Source: Sporolactobacillus spathodeae
GTDB lineage: Bacteria > Bacillota > Bacilli > Bacillales > Sporolactobacillaceae
Direction: 5' to 3'
Length of the DNA stretch: 64,000 bases
Assembly (NCBI RefSeq): GCF_016908935.1
Contig: NZ_JAFBEV010000012.1
Coordinates: 1-64,000 of the forward strand
The notes under the pieces were generated by a model. The model did not search any database and was not told the DNA's origin. It was given only the letters and a program-made list of their open reading frames with translations. Both the position numbers and the translations under genes were made by a program. Shown one piece after another: positions 36,046 to 44,221 of this stretch. Positions within the stretch are counted from its first letter, which is position 1. Every line of letters starts with the position of its first letter.

Positions 36046-37383
36046 TCACATTCCGTTTGTATTGTAATAAGAAATATTTTTGTCGACGGCGCCGACGACC
36101 CCATTCACTTTTCCCGCGCTGGTATATTGCCAGATATCCGCAGAAAAACCAGGTCCTAGTGCCTCATTGCGATAGCGCGCCAGCCAAATTAGGAACTTTG
36201 GTTGTGCCGGCTGCGTTTGTTTGATGCGGTTCAAATCAAGCGAGGTTTGAAAAAAACTTAAATTGGAATAAATACCAAGATGGTTCAATCCGTCTTTGCG
36301 CATGCGGCCCAGGAATGTGAGAACATTCCCCGTTAATGCGGCTTTGACCGAACTTTTTGAAAGCCCGTTCGTCGTTTCTACATCAAGAAACAAATAATTA
36401 ACCGATACGCGGCGCTCGGAAGCGACTTTTTTGATCACCGAGGCGAAATGATCGGCTTCTTTTACCGCGCCGCTCGTTGTCTTGGCCCTGAAGAAATGAT
36501 ACGCATTAACGACAAGTCCCGCGCGACTGGCAGCCACCGCATTTTTTTCAAAGGTTGGATCGACATAGCTTGCCCCATCAGTCGCCTTGGCGATGATAAA
36601 AGAATTGCCCGCTTGTTTCACTGCATTGAAATTGACGGATCCTTGGTAATGGGAAATATCGATGCCGTATTGCTGTGTGACCTTTTTTTGATCATAAGAA
36701 ACCGGTTGGATCGCTTGCAGCGACTTAAACGTGACAAAACCCGTCGCACCGTCTTTTTGAACGAGCGCATAGGTCGCACCTTTACCGAGCACCGTCACTT
36801 GATCGCCTTTTGTCAGCTTCTGAAACGCTGATGCCGGCTTGCCAACCTCGCGGAATAGATTGGTAGAATCAGCAGTCACCGTTGCAACGTATGTACGAAA
36901 TGGGGCGGTTGCCAGATAGCTTTTCTGAACGAACCCCCAAACATGACCGGAGCGAATCAGCGCGTACTTATTCCCTCTGCCAAGTACGGTTAGCCGATCG
37001 CTCATCCGAAGCATCCCGCGCGAAATAGAGTGAACGTTTGCCTGGCTGCGCACCTTCAGCGTATAAGAAGACACATACGCCGTATAGCTGCGGAATGGTC
37101 TCCAGCTCAGATGGCTCATCTGCACATAGCCGAATGTGTTGCCGTAACGCACATGTGCGTACTTGCCACGCCGTCCAAGAACAGTCACCCGATCAGCCAT
37201 GGCAATCATACGCAGCGTCTTGAAATGCGTACTCGGCGCATTTCGAATTTTCAACGTATAGGACGTCACATAGGCGCTCGGTGATGCGGCCTGAACCGTT
37301 CCGTCTGTCGGAAAAAAGATTGCAAGAAACATAGTCAGAAAAATCAAAAATCCAGCCACAGTTTGTTTGCCTTTAAAACGCAC
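36046..37383 (-). CDS. Secreted GH25 lysozyme with SH3-like repeats
   Basis: A 445-residue exported wall hydrolase. A Sec signal peptide (RFKGKQTVAGFLIFLTMFLA to VQAAS) is followed by three bacterial SH3-like repeats (~38-210), two of which contain the phrase SYTLK(I/V)R and all of which contain VTVLG(R/K) followed by KYA or TYA. The C-terminal ~210 residues are GH25: YGIDISHYQGSVNF, IIAKATDGASYVDPTFEKN, VNAYHFFRA and LFLDVETTNG, which carry the catalytic Asp/Glu residues. It should cleave N-acetylmuramyl linkages in peptidoglycan. The start is GTG 37383 with GAGAGGAAAG 8 nt upstream. It is monocistronic; probably autolysin or remodelling enzyme rather than phage endolysin, since no phage genes are near. 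Confidence 0.9.
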   Translation of the reverse strand: MRFKGKQTVAGFLIFLTMFLAIFFPTDGTVQAASPSAYVTSYTLKIRNAPSTHFKTLRMIAMADRVTVLGRRGKYAHVRYGNTFGYVQMSHLSWRPFRSYTAYVSSYTLKVRSQANVHSISRGMLRMSDRLTVLGRGNKYALIRSGHVWGFVQKSYLATAPFRTYVATVTADSTNLFREVGKPASAFQKLTKGDQVTVLGKGATYALVQKDGATGFVTFKSLQAIQPVSYDQKKVTQQYGIDISHYQGSVNFNAVKQAGNSFIIAKATDGASYVDPTFEKNAVAASRAGLVVNAYHFFRAKTTSGAVKEADHFASVIKKVASERRVSVNYLFLDVETTNGLSKSSVKAALTGNVLTFLGRMRKDGLNHLGIYSNLSFFQTSLDLNRIKQTQPAQPKFLIWLARYRNEALGPGFSADIWQYTSAGKVNGVVGAVDKNISYYNTNGM

Positions 37384-37584
37384 GACTCACTTTCCTCTCC
37401 TCATACAAATGAGTTTTTCATAGTTTCAGAGAAAAAAATCGGCCTTGAATGCCGGTTGCCCTCTCTGTCTCTGTCATTATAAAGGACTTATGGGATTTTT
37501 TTGATAAGTTTTGAGAATTACCGAAATGTACCAATTTTGCACTTTTTAGCGAGCAACTGGGAAATAATTTGTTGAGAAAAACTT

Positions 37585-37690
37585 TGCCCCACCAAATCTT
37601 GTTTGGCAAAAATGACTTTGGCTGCTCGCTTGCTGCAGATGCACCTTCGTTTCATTTTTTGTACAGAATCTTATAAATTACTAAAAAATG
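37585..37690 (+). repeat. Degenerate dispersed element
   Basis: Recognisable pieces are TTTGGCTGCTCGCTTGCTGC and CATTTTTTGTACAGAATCTT; the hairpin core is lost. Elsewhere in 37384-37829 I see only AT-rich sequence. Confidence 0.6.
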
Positions 37691-37829
37691 AAAAAGGGGC
37701 TTGACCAAGTTTTTCTTAAAAAAGCGGGATGTTAGAAATGAAGGGGGTGAGGCGCCTGCGCCATGATCATGTTTCTATGATAAACTATCACTGTTAGCTT
37801 TTATTTTTGATGAATTCGAGGGATTGGCA

Positions 37830-39260
37830 ATGAAAAAAAATTCGCATGCATCATGCACGAGCTTTCTCGCCGGCAAAAAGGCAACACTAGACGGCTCGAC
37901 GATGATTGGACGTAATGAAGACAATTATGTCGTGCTCGCGCCGCAGCGCTTCGCAGTGCATCCGCATCTGGAACGCGATCACGAAGAGACCTACCATTCA
38001 CATCTCAACGGCTTCACGATTGACCTGCCGAAGGTGCGTTTCCGCTATACATCAACACCAGACGCTGTTGACGCTTACGACACTTATGAAGGATCTGGCA
38101 TCAATGAAAATAACGTGGCAATGAGCGCAACAGAAAGCATCTACGCCAACGCGCGCGTGCTCGGCTACGATCCGTTGAACACAGAAACAGGCATTGCCGA
38201 AGAAAGCATGAACACCGTTGTGCTACCGTACATCACCTCAGCCCGCGACGGCGTGCTGCGCCTTGGCAAGATCGTCGAAACACACGGCGCGGCCGAATCA
38301 AACGGCATGCTTTTCGCTGATAAAGACGAAGTTTGGTATATGGAAATCGCTACCGGCCATCTCTGGGCGGCGCAGCGGATTCCTGATGATTGCTACGCGG
38401 TTGTCGCTAATCAAATGGCACTTCAGGAAATCGACCCAGATGATCAAGAAAATTTTCTCGTCGCGCCTGGTCTCGTTGATTTTGTCGAAAAATATCATCT
38501 GAATACCGGCTTCGGCACGCTCAATTTCCGTAATATCTTCGGAACACAGACCGAATTTGATCACCATTACAACACACCGCGCGTTTGGTATAGCCAGAAA
38601 TTCCTGACACCAGACGTGGAACAGAGCCCGATTTCCAACGATCTGCCGTTCTTGCGTAAAGCTAATCGCAAACTTGGACCGGAAGACGTGCAATTCGTGC
38701 TTAGCTCGCATTACCAGGAAACACCATATGATCCGCTCGGCAACGGTTCGAAGGAAGACCGGACCCGTTTCCGCGCCGTGTCACTGAACCGGACGCAGAA
38801 TTCGCACATCATGCAAATTCGGCCAAACGTGCCGGATGAAATCGCCGGAATTCACTGGGTGGCATTCGGCACCAACGTGTTTACGCCATCTGTTCCTTTC
38901 TATACATCGATCAGCAAAGTACCGGAAAGTTATGCCGTTACTCCGGAAAAATTGACGATGGACTCGGCATACTGGCTGCATCGAATCATCGCGGTCATCG
39001 CTGAACCCCATTTCCGGATGTTTGAAAAATCGGTCAATGATTTCAAAAATAAAGTGCACAGTTTATGCCTTGCCAATCTGGCAAAAACAGACGCTCAGAT
39101 TGAAGCGGGCGAAGCCTTAAACAGCCAGCAGTTGCTCGAGGCGGCAAACGCGCAAAATGCAGCGATCGCGAACGAAAAAACACTTGAGCTGCTGCAGCAA
39201 TTGACTACCGACTCGCTTGCCCTATCAAAACTGAGTTTCACAATGGATGAGAATTTGTAA
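37830..39260 (+). CDS. C69-family dipeptidase
   Basis: A 476-residue Ntn-type peptidase of the PepD family. The likely nucleophile is Cys9 in HASCTSFLAGKKATLDGSTM, with the conserved GRNEDN just after it. Further family signatures are GSGINENNVAMSATESIYAN, EVWYMEIATGHLWAAQRIPD and VFTPSVPFYTSI. C69 peptidases hydrolyse dipeptides in the cytosol. ATG at 37830 has GAGGGA 6 nt upstream; a TTG at 37824 is in frame but sits against that site. The gene is monocistronic with a strong terminator. It has the cysteine preceded by eight residues, so N-terminal processing to expose it is expected. Confidence 0.9.
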   Translation: MKKNSHASCTSFLAGKKATLDGSTMIGRNEDNYVVLAPQRFAVHPHLERDHEETYHSHLNGFTIDLPKVRFRYTSTPDAVDAYDTYEGSGINENNVAMSATESIYANARVLGYDPLNTETGIAEESMNTVVLPYITSARDGVLRLGKIVETHGAAESNGMLFADKDEVWYMEIATGHLWAAQRIPDDCYAVVANQMALQEIDPDDQENFLVAPGLVDFVEKYHLNTGFGTLNFRNIFGTQTEFDHHYNTPRVWYSQKFLTPDVEQSPISNDLPFLRKANRKLGPEDVQFVLSSHYQETPYDPLGNGSKEDRTRFRAVSLNRTQNSHIMQIRPNVPDEIAGIHWVAFGTNVFTPSVPFYTSISKVPESYAVTPEKLTMDSAYWLHRIIAVIAEPHFRMFEKSVNDFKNKVHSLCLANLAKTDAQIEAGEALNSQQLLEAANAQNAAIANEKTLELLQQLTTDSLALSKLSFTMDENL

Positions 39261-39271
39261 TCGTAACGTAT

Positions 39272-39308
39272 AAAAAAGAGCTTTCCGAACGCTGGAAAGT
39301 TCTTTTTT
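39272..39308. terminator. Bidirectional terminator between pepD-like and FNR-like genes
   Basis: AAAAAAGAGCTTTCC/GGAAAGTTCTTTTTT with a 7 nt loop, between convergent genes. Confidence 0.92.
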
Positions 39309-39315
39309 TAATGCC

Positions 39316-39966
39316 TTATTTTATCAGTAAATTTTTTTCGGGTAATTTCTCAACAAGACCTGCTTCGCACAATTGACGAAACGCGCGACTGATTGTTTCT
39401 GGCGCTAGTCCAATATAGTCCGCTAAATCCCGTTCTTTCATAGGCAGATGAAATAAGATGCTGCCATCTGTCTGCTGCTGTCCGATTTTCATTGCAATAT
39501 TTTGTAGAAAGGCAAGCAGCTGTTCACTCGCCCCATCGAAAAGCGAAGCCGAAAAACGCGTCATTAATTCTTGACTTTTTTTAAAAAGAAACTGAGTCAA
39601 TTGTGTTTGAAGCTGAGGAACTGAAGCAAAAAGCTTTTGCGCCTGAGCTGCTGGTAACAGAAAAAGAGTCGTGTCCGTAACGATTTCCGCACTCGCAGGA
39701 TAGATTCCTCCCTCTGTAGCCAAACCCACATGCGGAAAAAAATCCCCATTTGAGAAAAAACTGGCTACCCACTTTTTCCCTTGTTCGTTTTGATGATACG
39801 TACTGACCAAGCCGTCTAATACAAAATAATAATGCGACAGCCGCTTCCCTTGAAGAAAGAGAAGCTCTCGAGCCGAATAATCGCGGAACACCCCCATCTT
39901 CTCAACTTCCATCTGCTCCTTCTCGGATAAATCAGCAAACCAGCCAATCGCCTTAAAACGTGACAT
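39316..39966 (-). CDS. FNR-type transcriptional regulator lacking an Fe-S cysteine cluster
   Basis: A 216-residue CRP/FNR protein. The effector barrel (ARELLFLQGKRLSHYYFVLD, then GLVSTYHQNEQGKKWVASFF) is followed by a dimer helix and a winged helix, DLADYIGLAPETISRAFRQL. The recognition helix ETISR (190-194) is the one used by E. coli FNR to read TTGAT-N4-ATCAA. The only cysteine I see is C200, after the recognition helix, so a classical [4Fe-4S] oxygen sensor is unlikely. It is divergent from the cupin-ferredoxin pair, and a perfect FNR box lies between them. The signal sensed is unknown. Confidence 0.85.
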   Translation of the reverse strand: MSRFKAIGWFADLSEKEQMEVEKMGVFRDYSARELLFLQGKRLSHYYFVLDGLVSTYHQNEQGKKWVASFFSNGDFFPHVGLATEGGIYPASAEIVTDTTLFLLPAAQAQKLFASVPQLQTQLTQFLFKKSQELMTRFSASLFDGASEQLLAFLQNIAMKIGQQQTDGSILFHLPMKERDLADYIGLAPETISRAFRQLCEAGLVEKLPEKNLLIK

Positions 39967-40022
39967 GATGCCACCTCACCTTTGTTGTATCAGCAAATCA
40001 TCCCAAGATGATCGATTGTTTC

Positions 40023-40036
40023 TTGATCGAGATCAA
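40023..40036. promoter_or_regulatory. Perfect FNR box
   Basis: TTGAT-CGAG-ATCAA, an exact FNR consensus, 57 bp upstream of the FNR-type gene and 93 bp upstream of the cupin gene. Downstream, AT-rich inverted motifs (GATTATC, AGATTAATCT) lie near the cupin promoter. Confidence 0.75.
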
Positions 40037-40128
40037 TGTCTTTGTTTCGCAACACCCTTATTATAAATGATAGAGATTATCAATTAAATCATAAAGATTA
40101 ATCTTGTCAAATAGAGGAGGAAAAAGTA

Positions 40129-40422
40129 ATGGATGTATTGACCTTTCAACCTACCGATACAATGAAAGAAAAGCTCTATCAAGATAGCGCGCAAACGATT
40201 GTTCACTTATCACTGAAAGCGGGGCAGAAAATACCAGAACATCACGGTGCAGATGCAATCGTGACAGTAATTCCTGTTCGCGGCGAAGTGATTTTCTCAA
40301 CGCGTGAGCAGTCCGTGACCCTTTCACCTGGAAAACTGGTTCGTTTAAATGCCCAGGAACTTCATGCTTTAGAGGCTACCCAAAACAGCGACATCATTGT
40401 TGTAAAATGGAAAAAGGAATGA
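40129..40422 (+). CDS. Small cupin-domain protein
   Basis: A 97-residue single-domain cupin. A first-half motif is SLKAGQKIPEHHGADAIVTVIPVRGEV and the second half reads TLSPGKLVRLNAQELHALEA; H38/H39 and H90-region His could bind a metal. Small cupins of this type are often sensors or accessory proteins in redox or nitrogen-oxide stress operons. ATG at 40129 has AGAGGAGG 9 nt upstream. It overlaps in reading-frame context with the ferredoxin gene (ferredoxin start 5 nt after its stop), so they form an operon under the FNR box. Specific function unknown. Confidence 0.75.
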   Translation: MDVLTFQPTDTMKEKLYQDSAQTIVHLSLKAGQKIPEHHGADAIVTVIPVRGEVIFSTREQSVTLSPGKLVRLNAQELHALEATQNSDIIVVKWKKE

Positions 40423-40427
40423 ATTTG

Positions 40428-40697
40428 ATGAGCAGCAACAAAAAATATACCTTTACCCTTGTCGATAAAGAGACGTGTATCTCGTGCGGTGCCTGTCAAA
40501 TGGCTGCGCCTGATATATTCGGTGAAGACGACGATGGCTTGTCCTTCTCATTGATCGACGATAATAAAGGAATAAAACCCATACCAGAAGATTTACTGGA
40601 CGATCTTGAAGACGCTTGTGATGGATGTCCGACTGAATCCATCCTGGTCTCGAATCACCCCTTTTCAGCCGACGCAGTAGAACAACAAGCTGAATAA
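40428..40697 (+). CDS. [4Fe-4S] ferredoxin
   Basis: An 89-residue monocluster ferredoxin of the Bacillus type. C17, C20 and C23 (CISCGAC) with C67 before proline (CDGCPTES) form the [4Fe-4S] set; C64 is an extra nearby cysteine. The acidic middle (GEDDDGLSFSLIDDNKG) is typical for electron-transfer partners. ATG at 40428 has AAGGA 9 nt upstream; it begins 5 nt after the cupin stop. Placement behind an FNR box suggests use under oxygen limitation or redox stress. The partner enzyme is not in the neighbourhood. No clear terminator follows. Confidence 0.9.
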   Translation: MSSNKKYTFTLVDKETCISCGACQMAAPDIFGEDDDGLSFSLIDDNKGIKPIPEDLLDDLEDACDGCPTESILVSNHPFSADAVEQQAE

Positions 40698-40775
40698 GTG
40701 AGCAGAAAAATCGAGTTGTCCATTAGAATGTGGCTTTTGATCGTCCGGCTTACCTTGACCACACTTCGGTTTTTT

Positions 40776-41050
40776 GTATACCGCGGGCGCCAGAGTGCCT
40801 ACGCTGCATTTTAACCACAAAATCGTAGACATGCTTATCTTTAAGAAAAACAGGCTGCGCCTGGTCCTTATTTGTATCAAATGCGCTCCGGTCGCTCGCT
40901 TGCCGCGGGCGATCCGTGAGCCTCCTCAAACATGCTGTAATCTGCGGGGTCTCACTTGGCTCGCTTTTCCCGCAGGCGCCAGAGCACCTGCGCTGCATTT
41001 TTGTGAAAAATCCTTATCCTTATCTTTTAAGTTGCTTAGCCAAGTCCTTT
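40776..41050 (+). repeat. Dispersed element, one 3' fragment and one full copy
   Basis: The fragment (CCGCGGGCGCCAGAGTGCC, TACGCTGCATTTTAACCACA) at 40776-40835 is followed by a full copy at ~40870-41050 (ATGCGCTCCGGTCGCTCGCT, CTGCGGGGTCTCACTTGG, CTTTTCCCGCAGGCGCCAGA). No gene is evident in 40698-41232. Confidence 0.85.
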
Positions 41051-41232
41051 GTAAATGGCTTGGTCTAAATTTTTCCTGTTCTAATTTCCACATTTTCTAA
41101 TACACAAAACGGACGTTCCCAGTCAAATAAACCTGAGAGCGTCCGATTTTTTGCGTGCGCGAGGTGTTAATCAAACAAATACTGCCGAAAATGAGCATTA
41201 AATTGAAAACTTGTGATTCCTCATCAATCAAT

Positions 41233-41991
41233 TTACCAATCAATCTCTTCAGGATACGCTGATCCTTCCAAGCGTAGATCCTCGATCGAGCAATGATACT
41301 GGGCAGCCGTCTCAAGCAGATCAGTCATCATTTTCCGGTAATCGCCAGAACGATTGACAATCTGATTGGCGAACCGTGTCAAATTATTTAAGCGCTTTTC
41401 ATTGTCCATTCCAATATATTTAATCGCCAATTGATCGACAAATTGAGTCGCATAGCCACCATAGTACGTATAATCATGCACCATCGCGTTAACAAGCCGC
41501 ACATAAGCGTTTTCCGAAACCGTATCTTTAAGCGCGCGCATCACAATCGCCTGAAAATGACGAACATAAGCAATCGCAGGATTGTAGATAATTTTTGGTC
41601 GAAGCATCTTTTCCCCGATAGGGTTCGCCTTTTCAATTTTACGCGTATGCAGCAAGATGAAATCGTTCAGCACGGCGACGACAAAAATCATCTCGACCCA
41701 CACCGTATTAAAAGCGAACGTCACATTCTTTTCTGGTGTTACAACGCCTTGATATTTCATGATCTCATGGTTCATGCCGTTCGCGGTAGCGACAACCTCG
41801 CGATCACCCTGAAAAGCATGACGCAGATCATACATGAAACCGAGCACACGAATTCGTGCCGCTCCATAAAGTTCATATTCATTCTCGTCACCGATTAATT
41901 CGGCGAGCGCATCGTAAAGTTCATTAAAATCATCCAAATCACCGCTCAGTGTGACACCGGCAGCTTTTGGCGTGGTCATTGCATGCAACAT
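41233..41991 (-). CDS. Conserved hypothetical protein (possibly DUF6904-like)
   Basis: A 252-residue soluble protein, mostly helical. Its opening, TPKAAGVTLSGDLDDFNELY, followed by DALAELIG, YGAARIRVLGFMYDLRHAFQG and the long helical C-terminal half ending EDLRLEGSAYPEEIDW, recalls a family of Bacillota hypotheticals that I associate with DUF6904, but this is memory and not a search. No catalytic motif is evident. The start at 41991 has AGGAGA 8 nt upstream. It is monocistronic, located between repeat-rich spacers, and gives no functional hint. Confidence 0.7.
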   Translation of the reverse strand: MLHAMTTPKAAGVTLSGDLDDFNELYDALAELIGDENEYELYGAARIRVLGFMYDLRHAFQGDREVVATANGMNHEIMKYQGVVTPEKNVTFAFNTVWVEMIFVVAVLNDFILLHTRKIEKANPIGEKMLRPKIIYNPAIAYVRHFQAIVMRALKDTVSENAYVRLVNAMVHDYTYYGGYATQFVDQLAIKYIGMDNEKRLNNLTRFANQIVNRSGDYRKMMTDLLETAAQYHCSIEDLRLEGSAYPEEIDW

Positions 41992-42166
41992 CCAATCAAT
42001 CTCCTAATCTCATGCTATTTTACTAATATAACATGATGATTGATTAATGTCTGCTATCAAAGTTATCCATTGATGCACAAATTTACCCATTATCTAGCAA
42101 ACGGATCATTGATTCAGAATTGTTGCGTATGCGCTTCTGACAAGGCCCTATTCTATCGCTGTCGCA

Positions 42167-42425
42167 TTCGAGAAAAGTTAGGCCGTACCGAGGGAAAGTT
42201 TGGCCGAACCCGCGAAAAATTAGACCGAATCCGTGAAAGTTAGTCCGAACCGTGGATAAGTCACTCCTAAATCAAAAAAAGTTGCACCGAATTTCGAGAG
42301 TCGCACCAAATCGAGCAATAGTCACACCGAATTTCGGATAAGTTGCTCCTAAATCAAGGAAAGTCACACCGAATTTCGGATAAATCGCACCCTACTCTGT
42401 CGAAGTTCCGCCCTACTCTGTTGGC
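42167..42425. repeat. Composite array of ~21 bp repeats
   Basis: First about four 21 bp units of the type GAAAAGTTAGGCCGTACC or GAAAAATTAGACCGAATCC. Then units alternating ACTCCTAAATCAA with CACCGAATTTCGGATAAG. Last come two units with CCCTACTCTGTCG or CCCTACTCTGTTG, the core of the large array at 63-64 kb. It occupies most of the gap before the terminator at 42.49 kb. Confidence 0.85.
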
Positions 42426-42489
42426 ATTCTAGCCTTGGCAACAGCTGAGCATTAATTTAATTCCGCTTAAACTTTCGCTTAGACAAAAA

Positions 42490-42525
42490 AACTTCCCCCT
42501 GCGCTTTGCAATAAGGGAAGCTTTT
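42490..42525 (-). terminator. Terminator of the hutUI-ABC operon
   Basis: Stem AAAAGCTTCCC/GGGAAGTTTTTTT read on the minus strand, 20 nt past the ATPase stop. Confidence 0.85.
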
Positions 42526-42544
42526 CTCATTCGAGTAACAACAT

Positions 42545-43357
42545 TTATTTCACATTTAGTTTGTCAATATCGAGTTCCTGCAGGCTTTCGTTGCGAATCA
42601 GCTCAACGGCGCGCGCCTTGTACTCAAGGAATTGCGTGGACGTGCGCACCCGATAATCGCGCGGCCGCGGCAAATCTACATCGATAATGTCTTTGATTTT
42701 TCCGGGGCGGGATTTCATCACGACGACACGATCCGCCATGAAAATTGCTTCATCAATATCATGTGTGACGAGCAAAACGGTTTTCTGCGATTGCTGCCAA
42801 ACTTGCAGCAGAAGTTCCTGCATTAGCCCACGTGTTTGCATATCGAGCGCGCCAAACGGTTCGTCAAGCAAGATCACTTCAGGGTCATTAGCCAGTGCTC
42901 GAGCAATCGCTACCCGCTGCTTCATACCACCGGATAAAGCTTTCGGATAGACATTCTCAAAACCTTCAAGACCAACAATCTTGATATAACGATTGGCCAT
43001 TTCCGCGCGCTCGTCCGCGGAAACGCCTTTTTCTTTCAAACCAAATTCAATATTCTTTTTGACGCTCAGCCATGGGAACAGCGTATATGCCTGAAAAACC
43101 ATGCCGCGATCCGGTCCTGGCCCGGTAACTTTTTTGCCGCCTAAAGTGATCGAACCTGTAGTTGGACGTTCCAGGCCACCAACGATACGAAGCAATGTCG
43201 ATTTACCGCATCCGGAAGCGCCGAGAATTGAAACAAATTCTTTGTCTTTAACCGTTAAGTCAATGGTATCCAGCGCTTGAACGGATTCCTTGCCATGGCC
43301 GAATATTTTTGTGACACCGGAGATAACCAAGTTATCCTGTGTTGTTTTTTCTGTCAT
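42545..43357 (-). CDS. NitT/TauT-type ABC transporter ATP-binding protein
   Basis: A 270-residue ABC ATPase of the SsuB/TauB/NrtD group: Walker A GASGCGKST, Q-loop GMVFQAYTLFPWLSVKKNI, signature LSGGMKQR, Walker B VILLDEPFGALDMQTR and H-loop LLVTHDIDEAIFMADRVVVM. The C-terminal extension is short. It starts 15 nt after the permease stop (AAAGGAG upstream), and the matching binding protein is probably the lipoprotein at 47.8-48.8 kb, on the far side of hutU-hutI. These importers carry sulfonates, nitrate, pyrimidine precursors or other small organics; with hutUI the cargo may be an imidazole compound, by inference only. Confidence 0.92.
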   Translation of the reverse strand: MTEKTTQDNLVISGVTKIFGHGKESVQALDTIDLTVKDKEFVSILGASGCGKSTLLRIVGGLERPTTGSITLGGKKVTGPGPDRGMVFQAYTLFPWLSVKKNIEFGLKEKGVSADERAEMANRYIKIVGLEGFENVYPKALSGGMKQRVAIARALANDPEVILLDEPFGALDMQTRGLMQELLLQVWQQSQKTVLLVTHDIDEAIFMADRVVVMKSRPGKIKDIIDVDLPRPRDYRVRTSTQFLEYKARAVELIRNESLQELDIDKLNVK

Positions 43358-43372
43358 TGTCTTTTCACTCCT

Positions 43373-44200
43373 TTAACTCCAAGGGAATAGGAGTCGGGAT
43401 AACCATTTGAAAACATAGTCGAAGATTAAGCCGATAACGCCAATTGTCAGAATGCCGACAAAGATATTGGATGTATTAAGCATACGCTGTGACTGGATAA
43501 TCATATAGCCGATCCCAGAAGAGGCGCCGACCAACTCAGCGACAATGATATAGGTCCATGCCCAGCCGAGAATCATCCGCAGTGAGCTCATAATCGCTGG
43601 CATGCTGGCGGGAAGGATCACGTGCCAGAGCACAGCTTTTTTTGAGGTGCCAAGCGTATAGGACACATCAATCAAATCATCCGCAACATTCTTAGTCGCT
43701 GCTGCAACCATCAGAATTAACTGCGGGAAACTGCCCATAAAAATTACGGCAATTTTTTGTGTTTCACTAACCCCAATCCAGAGAATGAACAATGGAATGA
43801 AGGCCGAAGCAGGCAAGTAGCGGACAAAAGACATCAGCGGTTCAAGAAAACCTTCAATCGGTTTATAGACACCGAGCATAATGCCAAGCGGTACCGCGAC
43901 AATCGCGGCAAGCACAAAGCCAGTCATCACTCGGTAGATCGTCACTGCGACGTCTCCGGTAAAATCAAGTTGGGTAAACAAACTAATACCCGACTGAAAA
44001 GTTTCCGATGGTGTGGGCAAGAAGAAGTTATCCACTAATTTACCGTAAGTCAGTAGACTCCAGACAGCAAGAACAAGAAGAAAACCGAACACACCAAGCA
44101 CGAGATACGTTGTATGCTTAATTTCGGCTTTTGGCGTAAAGGCCTGGGAGACCTTAGCTAGGAAACTGGTTTTTTCTGGTTTTTCTTTGGTGAGGGACAT
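43373..44200 (-). CDS. NitT/TauT-type ABC transporter permease
   Basis: A 275-residue permease of the SsuC/TauC family with about six TM segments and the coupling loop DVSYTLGTSKKAVLWHVILP. Other family phrases are FRYLPASAFIPLFILWIG (written FVRYLPASAFIPLFI) and MILGWAWTYIIVAELVGASS. ATG at 44200 has GGAGG 7 nt upstream; an in-frame TTG at 44206 is too close. It follows hutI by ~20 nt, so the importer's membrane components are co-transcribed with urocanate degradation genes. This linkage is the main hint to substrate class. Confidence 0.92.
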   Translation of the reverse strand: MSLTKEKPEKTSFLAKVSQAFTPKAEIKHTTYLVLGVFGFLLVLAVWSLLTYGKLVDNFFLPTPSETFQSGISLFTQLDFTGDVAVTIYRVMTGFVLAAIVAVPLGIMLGVYKPIEGFLEPLMSFVRYLPASAFIPLFILWIGVSETQKIAVIFMGSFPQLILMVAAATKNVADDLIDVSYTLGTSKKAVLWHVILPASMPAIMSSLRMILGWAWTYIIVAELVGASSGIGYMIIQSQRMLNTSNIFVGILTIGVIGLIFDYVFKWLSRLLFPWS

Positions 44201-44221
44201 GGGCAAACCTCCGAGATTCTT

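Noticed and set aside
36046-37383. GH25 protein as a prophage endolysin
   Set aside because: It has a Sec signal peptide and SH3 repeats, and no holin, tail or other phage gene is nearby.
42167-42425. Possible CRISPR array
   Set aside because: Units are about 21 bp with degenerate cores and no distinct spacers; no cas genes in the window.
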